From Deltaproteobacteria bacterium (lineage in GTDB: Bacteria > Myxococcota_A > SURF-8): a stretch of DNA of 10,634 nucleotides. Positions 1 through 6,425 of the stretch are shown one piece after another (the stretch's first letter is position 1; every line of letters begins with the position of its first letter). A program made the position numbers and the translations under genes. The notes under the pieces are model-generated. The model saw only the letters and a list, made by a program, of their open reading frames with translations. It had not been told where the DNA came from and ran no database searches. Location of the stretch: assembly GCA_029570245.1 (NCBI GenBank), contig JAKQSH010000238.1, forward strand, positions 1 through 10,634. Direction: 5' to 3'.

Positions 1-576
1 AATATCCGGTTCCATCGCCAGGCCTCTCGTCCGTCCCGCTCTGCCGTCTTCGTCGATTTCCACACTCAGTCCAGAACAGAAGATAAGATCAGGGTCTTTC
101 TGGAACTCCTTTACCTGCAGTTCTATGCGGTGCGGAAAAGAGATGTCGTCGGCGTCCAGACGCGCAAGCAGTTCACCTTTTGATGCGGCTATTCCCACAT
201 TGGCCGATCCGCCCGGCCCCAGGTTTTCTGTGTTATGAATAACAGTAATGCGAGAATCGCGTTCTTTGTAACGAGCAATAATTTCGCGCCCGCCATCGGT
301 GCTGCCATCGTCAACAATTATGATTTCGATATTTCCATAGGTCTGAGCCAGAAGAGACTCCAGACTCTGAGATAAGAATGGAGCTTTGTTGTAGACTGTA
401 ACAATGATGGAAACCAGCGGTTCAGCTGGAAGATTTTTGTTCCAGTGAAAACCTTTAATTACCCTTGATACTTCTGCTGTTCCGATCTCACGGCACCCGG
501 AAGAAGACATGGCACAGAAAGGCGCACGGTATGAATTGCAGTATATCGCTTTGTCATGGCTCGCAGTCATCATCAT
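1..576 (-). CDS. Family 2 glycosyltransferase (GT-A fold), N-terminal part; gene continues beyond the left edge
   Basis: This is the first 192 codons of a GT2-type enzyme that transfers a sugar from a nucleotide-sugar donor, typically in the cytoplasm or at the inner membrane during surface-polysaccharide synthesis. After an unusual lead of about 53 residues, the GT-A core starts with PLVSIIVTVYNKAPFL (residues 53-68). VDDGSTDG (88-95) is the nucleotide-binding Asp motif, and LDADD (140-144) is the metal-binding DxD-type motif. The frame is open from the ATG at 576-574 to base 1, so the acceptor half lies outside the window. The start was chosen because a GAAAGGG Shine-Dalgarno-like stretch sits about 8 nt upstream; the next two codons are also ATG. 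The gene follows the radical SAM gene by 45 nt on the same strand, so the two are probably co-transcribed. The lead holds Cys13, Cys21 and Cys28, which is not usual for GT2. The family is confident; the sugar and acceptor cannot be read. Confidence 0.9.
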   Translation of the reverse strand, partial: MMMTASHDKAIYCNSYRAPFCAMSSSGCREIGTAEVSRVIKGFHWNKNLPAEPLVSIIVTVYNKAPFLSQSLESLLAQTYGNIEIIIVDDGSTDGGREIIARYKERDSRITVIHNTENLGPGGSANVGIAASKGELLARLDADDISFPHRIELQVKEFQKDPDLIFCSGLSVEIDEDGRAGRTRGLAMEPDI

Positions 577-621
577 AAAACACGCCCTTTCACCGCACCA
601 AACGATTCACGAAACAGCTGA

Positions 622-1662
622 TCATCTAAAATACTTCCAGGGAAGACGCGTAATTTCTCGGAACTGAAACCAGAGACTGGAAAAGATATTGCCGGTGTAA
701 AAGAGAAATTGCCTTTTGATTTCAGCTTTCAGAGATTCCCTGCGATCTCCGACAGTTTTCGAAACATCGTAAATGCAATACACTCCACAGTTATTCTGAC
801 AGGATTTCGCAGTATTATATGATTTCAGGTCTTCGCCGGTGATTTCCATTATGCTTTTTTCAGTTCTCAACTGGCTGCAGGGCCAGAAATGTCCCTGGGA
901 TGAAACAAAAAAATACTTGTACCCGGCAAGACATTTCCATTTAACAGGCTTACCATGCAGTAGAGCCTGTTGATAATCAATAATGTTCCAACTGGATGAA
1001 ATCGCCAGGCCAAGCTTTTTCCGCTCACGCTCCATATTGAGGAATTTTTCGAAACGGCTGTTGCTGCGATCCAGCTCCATTCCACGCCTGAAAACATTAT
1101 CCTGATGCACCAGCCTGGATTGAACCGGAATGGCGCGCGCCAGACAATAATCAATGAGCTGTTCAGATTCATCCAGGCGTTCTTCCAGAAGAACCCCAGT
1201 AACGGCGATGTAAATTCCGGCATCTCTTGCGATTTCGAGCTTGTTTTTTACAAGATTCAGAGCTTTTTTTGACGATTGCGTCGGAGTTATACTGTCGATA
1301 GATACGGTAAGTGCATCCAGTCCGGCTTTTTTCAAGTCCGAAGCCATTTCTTTTGTAAGCAGAAAAGCATTGGTGACTATACCGACGCCTTCAAAACCAA
1401 GGCTTTTGGCTTGTCTCACGACCTCAACGATGTCGGGATGCATCAGAGGTTCGCCGCCCATCAGCGACAGATAAACAACTCCGAGATCGCGTATTTTCTT
1501 CATCCACTGCTTTAATTGAGAAAGGGTGGGGCTTGGAATACTTTCGTCATGTTCGTTGCAATATGAACAATTCAGATTGCAGTGCTCGGTAACGTAAAGA
1601 TGAGCTTTCCACGGTTTGGAATCTACAATGCGCGTAATGTCCGCCAGAGGCAAAAATCTCAT
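622..1662 (-). CDS. Radical SAM enzyme with SPASM/Twitch-like C-terminal cysteine domain
   Basis: This is a radical SAM protein of 346 residues. The cluster-binding CX3CX2C motif is CNLNCSYC (Cys28, Cys32, Cys35), and GGEP (69-72) is the usual SAM-contacting motif. The C-terminal region has Cys244 and Cys262 in a CX12GX4C arrangement, then Cys288, Cys292 and Cys296. This matches a SPASM or shorter Twitch domain carrying at least one auxiliary iron-sulfur cluster. Such proteins modify peptides, enzymes or carbohydrates; the substrate is not evident here. An in-frame TTG start at 1719 would add 19 residues, but the ATG at 1662-1660 has GGGAG 7-8 nt upstream and places the radical SAM core at the usual distance from the N-terminus, so I prefer it. 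It is the first gene of a minus-strand unit with the glycosyltransferase, which suggests a glycan or cell-surface role. A peptide-maturase role is the main alternative. Confidence 0.9.
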   Translation of the reverse strand: MRFLPLADITRIVDSKPWKAHLYVTEHCNLNCSYCNEHDESIPSPTLSQLKQWMKKIRDLGVVYLSLMGGEPLMHPDIVEVVRQAKSLGFEGVGIVTNAFLLTKEMASDLKKAGLDALTVSIDSITPTQSSKKALNLVKNKLEIARDAGIYIAVTGVLLEERLDESEQLIDYCLARAIPVQSRLVHQDNVFRRGMELDRSNSRFEKFLNMERERKKLGLAISSSWNIIDYQQALLHGKPVKWKCLAGYKYFFVSSQGHFWPCSQLRTEKSIMEITGEDLKSYNTAKSCQNNCGVYCIYDVSKTVGDRRESLKAEIKRQFLFYTGNIFSSLWFQFREITRLPWKYFR

Positions 1663-1792
1663 CAAATATCTCCCGTCACAGCTTAGATAACAAATGGCGC
1701 ACTCTGCAAAATATCCCAAAGAAAACGACGTTTCTTACGCTTGAAATCCACGTCCCCGCAGTTCGTAGGAGTAAAGTTTTTACAGGTTACAA

Positions 1793-1820
1793 ATCTTACA
1801 GGCTTTCCGGCGATTGTCAA
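1793..1820 (-). promoter_or_regulatory. Candidate sigma-70 type promoter for the radical SAM/glycosyltransferase unit
   Basis: Read on the minus strand, a perfect TTGACA (bases 1820-1815) is followed after 16 nt by TAAGAT (1798-1793, four of six consensus bases). Transcription would begin near 1786, leaving a leader of about 120 nt before the radical SAM start codon. The assignment rests on consensus match and position only. Confidence 0.45.
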
Positions 1821-1840
1821 CGCCTTGAGTGCATTCGCAG

Positions 1841-1854
1841 AGAATCGGGATTCT
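1841..1854. promoter_or_regulatory. Short perfect dyad in the divergent control region
   Basis: AGAATC-GG-GATTCT is a perfect inverted repeat of 6-bp arms. It lies about 20 bp upstream of the -35 element of the leftward candidate promoter and about 70 bp upstream of the rightward one. That is a position from which a regulator could act on either side. No regulator can be assigned, and a 6-bp dyad can arise by chance. Confidence 0.25.
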
Positions 1855-1925
1855 GCTCCGAACCGACAGGCAGGTTTCATTTGTCTGACATAAATCCACA
1901 ACATAAACGGTTGCTGCTACCTTTT

Positions 1926-1954
1926 TTTACAAATTCACGCAATAGAAATATATT
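1926..1954 (+). promoter_or_regulatory. Candidate promoter of the sigma factor operon
   Basis: TTTACA (1926-1931) and TATATT (1949-1954) are separated by exactly 17 nt, and each matches five of six bases of the housekeeping consensus. The expected start near 1961 would give a leader of about 23 nt that includes the AGGAGG ribosome binding site at 1973-1978. The match suggests housekeeping expression of the operon rather than strict autoregulation through an ECF-type promoter. Confidence 0.55.
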
Positions 1955-1983
1955 TTCATACGACTGATATTCAGGAGGCATGA

Positions 1984-2511
1984 ATGGAGAGGCGCTCGGC
2001 TGCGATAAATGAGGAATTTCTGAACCTTCTGCTGGAAAACCAGCCAGGGCTTCTGCGCACGGCCCGCCGTATTCTTCGCAATGAAGCCGAAGCTGAGGAC
2101 ATAGTCCAGGATGTAGCGTTATCGGTAATATCCGCACCTGACGTTCTTGAAGGAGTCGAAAACATAGCGGCATGGCTGATTACACTGGTTTATCGCAGGA
2201 GCATAGACGCACTGAGAAAAATCAGCCGATTGCGTCAGTTTGCCGAAAACGAAGAAGAGCAGATCAGCGACAACCGAATTACCGCTTCGGATGCCCAGGA
2301 GGAAAAAGAAATTCTGAATGCTCTTGATGCTGCGGTCGAAAACCTTCCGTCTGAACTGAAATACGCATTTGTCGAAAACACACTCGGCGAAAAAACATTC
2401 AGTATCCTCTCCCGCGAAAGCGGCATTCCGATGGGAACACTTATGGCCCGCAAAAAACGAGCCGTACAGCTAATAAAAGACGAACTCGCCGGCAAAGGAC
2501 TGCTTACTTAA
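1984..2511 (+). CDS. ECF-type RNA polymerase sigma factor
   Basis: This 175-residue protein has the sigma-2 plus sigma-4 layout of extracytoplasmic-function sigma factors, with no sigma-3 domain. Region 2 covers about residues 11-80 and includes AEDIVQDV (37-44) and the -10 recognition helix AAWLITLVYRRSIDALR. An acidic linker (about 85-110) leads to region 4 (about 115-168). There the helix-turn-helix SILSRESGIPMGTLMARKKR (140-159) should read the -35 element. An AGGAGG sequence lies 5 nt before this ATG. Another ATG at 1980, out of frame, runs into a stop after a few codons. The gene opens a plus-strand operon with the small membrane protein 33 nt downstream. No zinc-finger or other recognisable anti-sigma gene is adjacent, which is unusual for the class. 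From memory of the family, sigma factors with this PxGTLxxRK region-4 pattern often sit beside the short membrane protein type found next. That association is recalled, not computed. Confidence 0.93.
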   Translation: MERRSAAINEEFLNLLLENQPGLLRTARRILRNEAEAEDIVQDVALSVISAPDVLEGVENIAAWLITLVYRRSIDALRKISRLRQFAENEEEQISDNRITASDAQEEKEILNALDAAVENLPSELKYAFVENTLGEKTFSILSRESGIPMGTLMARKKRAVQLIKDELAGKGLLT

Positions 2512-2544
2512 CTGAATTATTTAATAAGAACAGGAGAATTAGCC

Positions 2545-2862
2545 ATGAAATGTCAACGTATTTTTAAATTTGCAATTCTTGTTTTTGCCGGAGTGGCTCT
2601 GGCCGCTTTGCTTGGTCTTGCACTCGGACTGCTGGTGATGTTCCTGTGGAACGCGCTTATGCCGGCAATATTCGGATTGCCTCATATAGGATACTGGCAG
2701 GCGGTGGGCCTGTTTGTTCTGGCGCATATACTGTTCAAAGGCGGAAATCACAATCATCCGCATGAAAATAACCACAATTCAGACCGCCAATGTCATGGAC
2801 AGAGTTTTCGCAATAAAATAAAGGCGTGGTTGAACGAAAGCGAGAAAACGGCTGAGGAATAA
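2545..2862 (+). CDS. Small two-span membrane protein with His-rich tail, partner gene of the ECF sigma factor
   Basis: This 105-residue protein has two hydrophobic segments, about residues 9-36 and 50-64. They are joined by LWNALMPAIFGLPHIGYWQA, a motif I recognise from a widespread unnamed family of short membrane proteins. The tail after residue 65 is hydrophilic and holds four His within residues 69-77 plus a Cys-His pair (83-84). It then ends in a charged, possibly helical stretch of about 20 residues. The tail could bind metal ions; this is inference from composition. Start choice is firm: AGGAG lies 8 nt upstream of the ATG. It sits 33 nt after the sigma factor gene and 42 nt before the methyltransferase gene, so all three are likely on one transcript. 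Because no usual anti-sigma gene is present, it may sense or restrain the sigma factor at the membrane. No function is established for it here. Confidence 0.85.
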   Translation: MKCQRIFKFAILVFAGVALAALLGLALGLLVMFLWNALMPAIFGLPHIGYWQAVGLFVLAHILFKGGNHNHPHENNHNSDRQCHGQSFRNKIKAWLNESEKTAEE

Positions 2863-2904
2863 TTTCTGCCTGCAAGCTGACATTATTTCAGAAAGGTTGC
2901 AAAA

Positions 2905-3486
2905 GTGAATAAGTCAGATCACAAGCACACAGAAGGACCGATGCCGTATACTAAAGCCGGGCATCTGCTCAATCCCCTCAGAATACTGTTGCAATCTCCG
3001 AAAAAGATGTTGGATAAACTTGAATTGAAGAAAGACTCAACAGTTCTTGAGCTCGGTTGCGGCCCCGGATATTTCAGTATTGAACTGGCACGCGCCATAC
3101 CGCAGGGCAAGCTGGTGCTTTTCGATATTCAGCAGGAAATGCTGGATATGGCAAAAAAACGCATGGAAAATGCTAAAATCATAAATGTAGAATATCTTCA
3201 GGGCGATGCCTGCGTGCTCCCGATGAAAAACAGGGAATTCGACGCAGTATTGATGGCCTCGGTACTTGGGGAAATTTCAGACAGAAACGCCTGCCTGCAG
3301 GAAGTTATCCGTGTTCTGCGTCCCGGCGGACTGTTGGCGGTAACGGAACTTAAGGCAGGAGACCCGCATGCAATAAAACCATCAGAAATACGACAATATA
3401 CAAAAGAAGCCGGGTTTATTCACCACAAAATATACAGAGGGTTGCTCCAGAGCACATCCGTTTATGTAAAATCTCTATGGTTTTGA
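2905..3486 (+). CDS. Class I SAM-dependent methyltransferase
   Basis: This 193-residue cytoplasmic Rossmann-fold methyltransferase is of the UbiE/Methyltransf_11 style. Motif I is VLELGCGPGYF (47-57) and the acidic residue that binds the SAM ribose is Asp74 in VLFDIQ. GDACVLPM (100-107) is the adenine-side loop, and IRVLRPGGLLAVTE (135-148) is the post-motif strand. The N-terminal NPLRILLQSPKKML resembles a subgroup often seen with metal- or stress-related genes, but the substrate is unknown. The start is uncertain. The GTG at 2905 has GAAAGG 8 nt upstream, while an in-frame ATG at 2941 has AGAAGG only 4 nt upstream and would remove 12 polar residues. It follows the membrane protein gene by 42 nt and is the last gene before the terminator at 3520-3543. 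Operon membership suggests it acts in the same response, perhaps methylating a lipid, a quinone or a toxic metal compound. Confidence 0.88.
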   Translation: MNKSDHKHTEGPMPYTKAGHLLNPLRILLQSPKKMLDKLELKKDSTVLELGCGPGYFSIELARAIPQGKLVLFDIQQEMLDMAKKRMENAKIINVEYLQGDACVLPMKNREFDAVLMASVLGEISDRNACLQEVIRVLRPGGLLAVTELKAGDPHAIKPSEIRQYTKEAGFIHHKIYRGLLQSTSVYVKSLWF

Positions 3487-3519
3487 TTCTTCACGGCATA
3501 CTTTCCGGCATAAAATGAG

Positions 3520-3543
3520 AAAGGGCGCTGAAAAGCGCCCTTT
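3520..3543 (+). terminator. Strong intrinsic terminator, probably bidirectional
   Basis: A perfect 10-bp stem, AAAGGGCGCT paired with AGCGCCCTTT, closes a GAAA tetraloop, followed by a T/A-rich run. It starts 33 nt after the methyltransferase stop and ends 26 nt beyond the EF-G stop on the other strand, so it sits between convergent genes. The A/T ends of the stem supply a short T-run in both directions, weaker on the minus strand. Confidence 0.88.
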
Positions 3544-3569
3544 AAATTAGCATATGCCTGCAGTTAAAA

Positions 3570-5645
3570 TCAGTGATCATTCTCCATGCGCTCTCTAGCT
3601 TCGGCCAGAACTTTTTCCTGCATCTTCTCCGGCATGGGAGAATACTGCTTGAGCTCCATCGAATAGTTGGCTCGTCCGCTGGACAGAGAACGAACGGCGG
3701 TGGCGTAACCGAAAAGCTCCATCAGCGGCGCTTCAGCCTGAATCTTCTGGCTGCCCTTTCGGTAACGACGCATGTTCAGAATCTTTCCGCGACGACGGTT
3801 GAGGTCGCCTACGATATCGCCGATGTAGTCGTCCGGGGTGGCGATTTCGAGGTTCATCACCGGTTCGAGCAGTTGCGGATTCGCCTTGCGGAATGCTTCT
3901 TTGAAGCACATCGAACCGCAGGTTCTGAAGGCCATTTCAGAGCTGTCAACAGCGTGATAGCTTCCGTCAAGAACTGTTACCTTTACATCGACAGTCTGGA
4001 AATCGGCCATGACGCCTTTTTCCATCGCATCCAGAACGCCCTTCTGGATGGCCGAAATGAATTCGTTGGGGATGTTGCCGCCTGTAACGGCGTTTTTGAA
4101 TTCGAATCCGGCCCCGGGATTGGGTTCTACCAGCATGATGACATGGGCATACTGGCCCTTGCCGCCAGTCTGCTTGACGTACTTGTATTCGTTGCGGCAT
4201 TCGCCGATTATGGTTTCACGGTATTCAACCGAAGGCATACCTACCTGTGCGATTACTCCGAATTCGGTTTTCAGACGGTCAACTATGATTTCCAGATGCA
4301 ACTCGCCCATTCCGGCAATGACGGTTTCGTTGGTGCGCTCGACATAACGGACCACAAAAGAAGGGTCTTCAAGCGAAAGTTTACGCAGCGAGGCGATAAG
4401 TTTCTCGTGCTCTTTCTGGGTTTCGGTATTCACTTTTACGCTAATAACCGGTTCCGGCACCCGCACGGATTCAAGACGCAGAGGAGCATCTTCGGCACAG
4501 ATGGTATGACCGGTATGTGTGTCTTTCAGGCCGATAAGCGCTACGATATCGCCAGGACCGACCTCAGGAATCTCTATGCGATCTTTGGCATGAATACGGA
4601 AAATACGGCTGACACGCACCTTTTTATTGGTGGTTGCGTTGAGAATTGAATCTCCAACCTTCAGAACGCCGGAATAAGTGCGCACAAAGGTCTGTTGACC
4701 TACATATGGGTCGTGGATGATTTTGAAAGCCAGAGCTGCAAACGGATCGCTGGAACTTGGGTTCCGCTTGTGCGTGACATCTTCCTTATACATGTCTATT
4801 CCGATTGTGGCGCCACGATCCAGCGGACTGGGCAGATACTCGGTAACAGCATCAAGAATCAGCTGAATTCCTATATTTTTGTAAGCAGCACCGCAGAAAG
4901 CCGGGGTTATCAGTGAGCGCTGAACACAATAGCGGGTCGCCTCGTGGATAACAGCCTCTGAAATCGGCTTCTCCTCCAGATAGTTTTCTGCAATTTCGTC
5001 GTTGTACTCGGCCAGATGTTCAAGCATGGAGTTACGCCATTTCAAGGCTTCGGCCGCCAGATTTTCCGGTATCGCCTCACGGGTGATTTTATTGTCGCGG
5101 AAATAAATGGCTTCCATCTTAATCAGGTCAACAACGCCGGAAAACGTGTCGCCGGAACCGATTGGAATCTGGTACGGCACGGCTTCAGCATTCAGGCGAT
5201 CATTCAATTGCGCGATTACATCATAAAAGTCGGCGCCGGCACGATCCATTTTATTTATGAATGCCAGACGCGGAACATGATATCTGTCGGCCTGCCCCCA
5301 CACTGTTTCACTTTGAGCTTCCACGCCACCGACTGCGCAGAATACGGCTATGATTCCATCCAGCACGCGCATCGAACGCTCGACTTCGATAGTAAAGTCA
5401 ACGTGTCCAGGAGTATCAATGATGTTCACCTTGTGGCCGTTCCATTCACAGGTAATGGCTGCCGATGCGATGGTGATTCCTCTTTCCTGTTCCTGCTGCA
5501 TGAAGTCCATGGTGGCTCTGCCGTCGTGAACTTCACCAATGACACGGTTTACGCCGGTAAAGAAAAGAATACGTTCTGTTACGGTTGTTTTTCCGGCGTC
5601 TATATGCGCCGCGATGCCGATGTTTCTGACTTTGTTAATGCTCAT
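3570..5645 (-). CDS. fusA: Translation elongation factor G, stand-alone copy
   Basis: This full-length EF-G of 691 residues is the GTPase that drives ribosomal translocation and, with RRF, ribosome recycling in the cytosol. G-domain motifs are intact: AHIDAGKTT (13-21, P-loop), the switch I region ending ERGITI (54-59), DTPGH (77-81, with the catalytic-site His81) and NKMD (131-134). Domains II-V follow, with AGMGELHLE in domain III and DGSYHAVDSSEMAF in domain IV. The latter keeps the conserved His but has Ala where EF-G usually has Asp after it. Two normally conserved positions of the GGVxPQSETVWRQA segment differ (Ala110, Gly117). The Shine-Dalgarno is weak (AGAGACGAG before the ATG). No rpsL, rpsG or tuf flanks it, so it lies outside the usual str operon and may be a paralogue such as an EF-G2 or spdEFG form. 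The EF-G family is certain; the subtype is open. Confidence 0.95.
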   Translation of the reverse strand: MSINKVRNIGIAAHIDAGKTTVTERILFFTGVNRVIGEVHDGRATMDFMQQEQERGITIASAAITCEWNGHKVNIIDTPGHVDFTIEVERSMRVLDGIIAVFCAVGGVEAQSETVWGQADRYHVPRLAFINKMDRAGADFYDVIAQLNDRLNAEAVPYQIPIGSGDTFSGVVDLIKMEAIYFRDNKITREAIPENLAAEALKWRNSMLEHLAEYNDEIAENYLEEKPISEAVIHEATRYCVQRSLITPAFCGAAYKNIGIQLILDAVTEYLPSPLDRGATIGIDMYKEDVTHKRNPSSSDPFAALAFKIIHDPYVGQQTFVRTYSGVLKVGDSILNATTNKKVRVSRIFRIHAKDRIEIPEVGPGDIVALIGLKDTHTGHTICAEDAPLRLESVRVPEPVISVKVNTETQKEHEKLIASLRKLSLEDPSFVVRYVERTNETVIAGMGELHLEIIVDRLKTEFGVIAQVGMPSVEYRETIIGECRNEYKYVKQTGGKGQYAHVIMLVEPNPGAGFEFKNAVTGGNIPNEFISAIQKGVLDAMEKGVMADFQTVDVKVTVLDGSYHAVDSSEMAFRTCGSMCFKEAFRKANPQLLEPVMNLEIATPDDYIGDIVGDLNRRRGKILNMRRYRKGSQKIQAEAPLMELFGYATAVRSLSSGRANYSMELKQYSPMPEKMQEKVLAEARERMENDH

Positions 5646-5668
5646 TTCTCGTCTCTTTCAGATAATCC

Positions 5669-5697
5669 AGAATAATCAAAGAAGGCGACAATCTAAA
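5669..5697 (-). promoter_or_regulatory. Possible promoter of the EF-G gene
   Basis: On the minus strand TTTAGA (5697-5692) and TATTCT (5674-5669) are 17 nt apart, each with four of six consensus bases. It lies downstream of the terminator of the preceding operon, where EF-G needs its own promoter. The match is modest. An inverted repeat GACAA-N12-TTGTC (5687-5708) covers the -35 element. Confidence 0.33.
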
Positions 5698-5781
5698 CGC
5701 AAGTTGTCAGAAAGTAAAGCCAAATATGCAAATTTTCTATTAAAACGACATGAGTTTCACATTGAATTCTTATACTCACAA

Positions 5782-5805
5782 GAAAAAACCGGCAGTAATG
5801 CCGGT
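5782..5805 (-). terminator. Intrinsic terminator of the flavoprotein-TetR operon
   Basis: Read on the minus strand, ACCGGCA and TGCCGGT form a perfect 7-bp GC-rich stem around a TTAC loop (5805-5788), immediately followed by a run of T residues (to 5783). It begins 43 nt after the TetR stop codon and separates that operon from the EF-G gene, which is on the same strand. Confidence 0.92.
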
Positions 5806-5848
5806 CTGCAGACAGAATACATTGCACTTTCCGGTAGAATAAATCGTT

Positions 5849-6424
5849 TCACAGAAAAGCCCTCAACAGTTTTTCAGCACAGGTTTCGGCATCCAGAGCC
5901 GGGTCCATAACCACATAAGCCACCAGACCATCCACTGCCCCTGAAAGCGCAAAAGCTCTGGCGTCAACATCGCGCATCGGGTTTGCTTCGCCCTGAGCAA
6001 CGGCGGCTTCAAGCATATGTTTATAAAAGTTCGTCATTTCTGATGTGTATTTCGACATTTCCGGCCAATAATCCGGATTCTTAAGCTTTTTGTACAGAGT
6101 CAGCATAACAAAAGTCATGTCGCGCGGATGATCTTTCCACCATTGCAGATAATCAATGAGAAATCCCTTTAACCCCATTCTTGGATTGCCGCTTTCAACA
6201 GCATCTGCGATCATCCGATGAACCGGCTCCATAAAAAGGCTGTTGGCGGCAAGAAATATTTCATCTTTTCCTGCGAAGTGATGATATATGCCGCCCTTGG
6301 TCAATCCGGCCTGCCTGGCGATTGCTTCCATTGATGCGCCTTCATAGCCTTTATCGACGAAAACATGAACTGCAGCTTCAAGGATTTCTTCCACCCGCTT
6401 TTCACGAGCAAGCTTGCGTGTCAT
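5849..6424 (-). CDS. TetR/AcrR-family transcriptional repressor
   Basis: This 191-residue regulator has the standard N-terminal DNA-binding domain of the family. Residues 10-56 contain ILEAAVHVFVDKGYEGASMEAIARQAGLTKGGIYHHFAGKDEIF, in which AIARQAGLTKGGIYHHF is the helix-turn-helix with its typical YHHF end. The remaining helical domain (about 60-191) should bind a small, usually hydrophobic ligand and form the dimer; the ligand cannot be deduced. Its Shine-Dalgarno AGGAGG lies inside the last codons of the upstream flavoprotein gene. The flavoprotein stop codon and this ATG are one base apart, so translation is very likely coupled. It probably represses its own operon through the double dyad at 7989-8017. 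A terminator follows 43 nt after the stop. Similarity style is close to AcrR/FadR-like members acting on lipophilic compounds, but that is an impression only. Confidence 0.93.
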   Translation of the reverse strand: MTRKLAREKRVEEILEAAVHVFVDKGYEGASMEAIARQAGLTKGGIYHHFAGKDEIFLAANSLFMEPVHRMIADAVESGNPRMGLKGFLIDYLQWWKDHPRDMTFVMLTLYKKLKNPDYWPEMSKYTSEMTNFYKHMLEAAVAQGEANPMRDVDARAFALSGAVDGLVAYVVMDPALDAETCAEKLLRAFL

Positions 6425-6425
6425 T

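Noticed and set aside
1663..1719. 19-residue N-terminal extension of the radical SAM protein from a TTG codon
   Set aside because: The internal ATG at 1662 has a GGGAG site at proper distance and places the cluster motif at the usual position.
1877..2173. 98-codon open frame on the minus strand
   Set aside because: It overlaps the start of the sigma factor, whose AGGAGG site and domains are convincing. The product looks random.
3573..4649. 358-codon open frame on the plus strand
   Set aside because: It is antisense to the EF-G gene, lacks a ribosome binding site and recognisable motif, and arises from codon bias of the conserved gene on the other strand.
5016..5675. 219-codon open frame on the plus strand
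   Set aside because: It is antisense to the N-terminal GTPase domain of EF-G and shows no domain or start signal.
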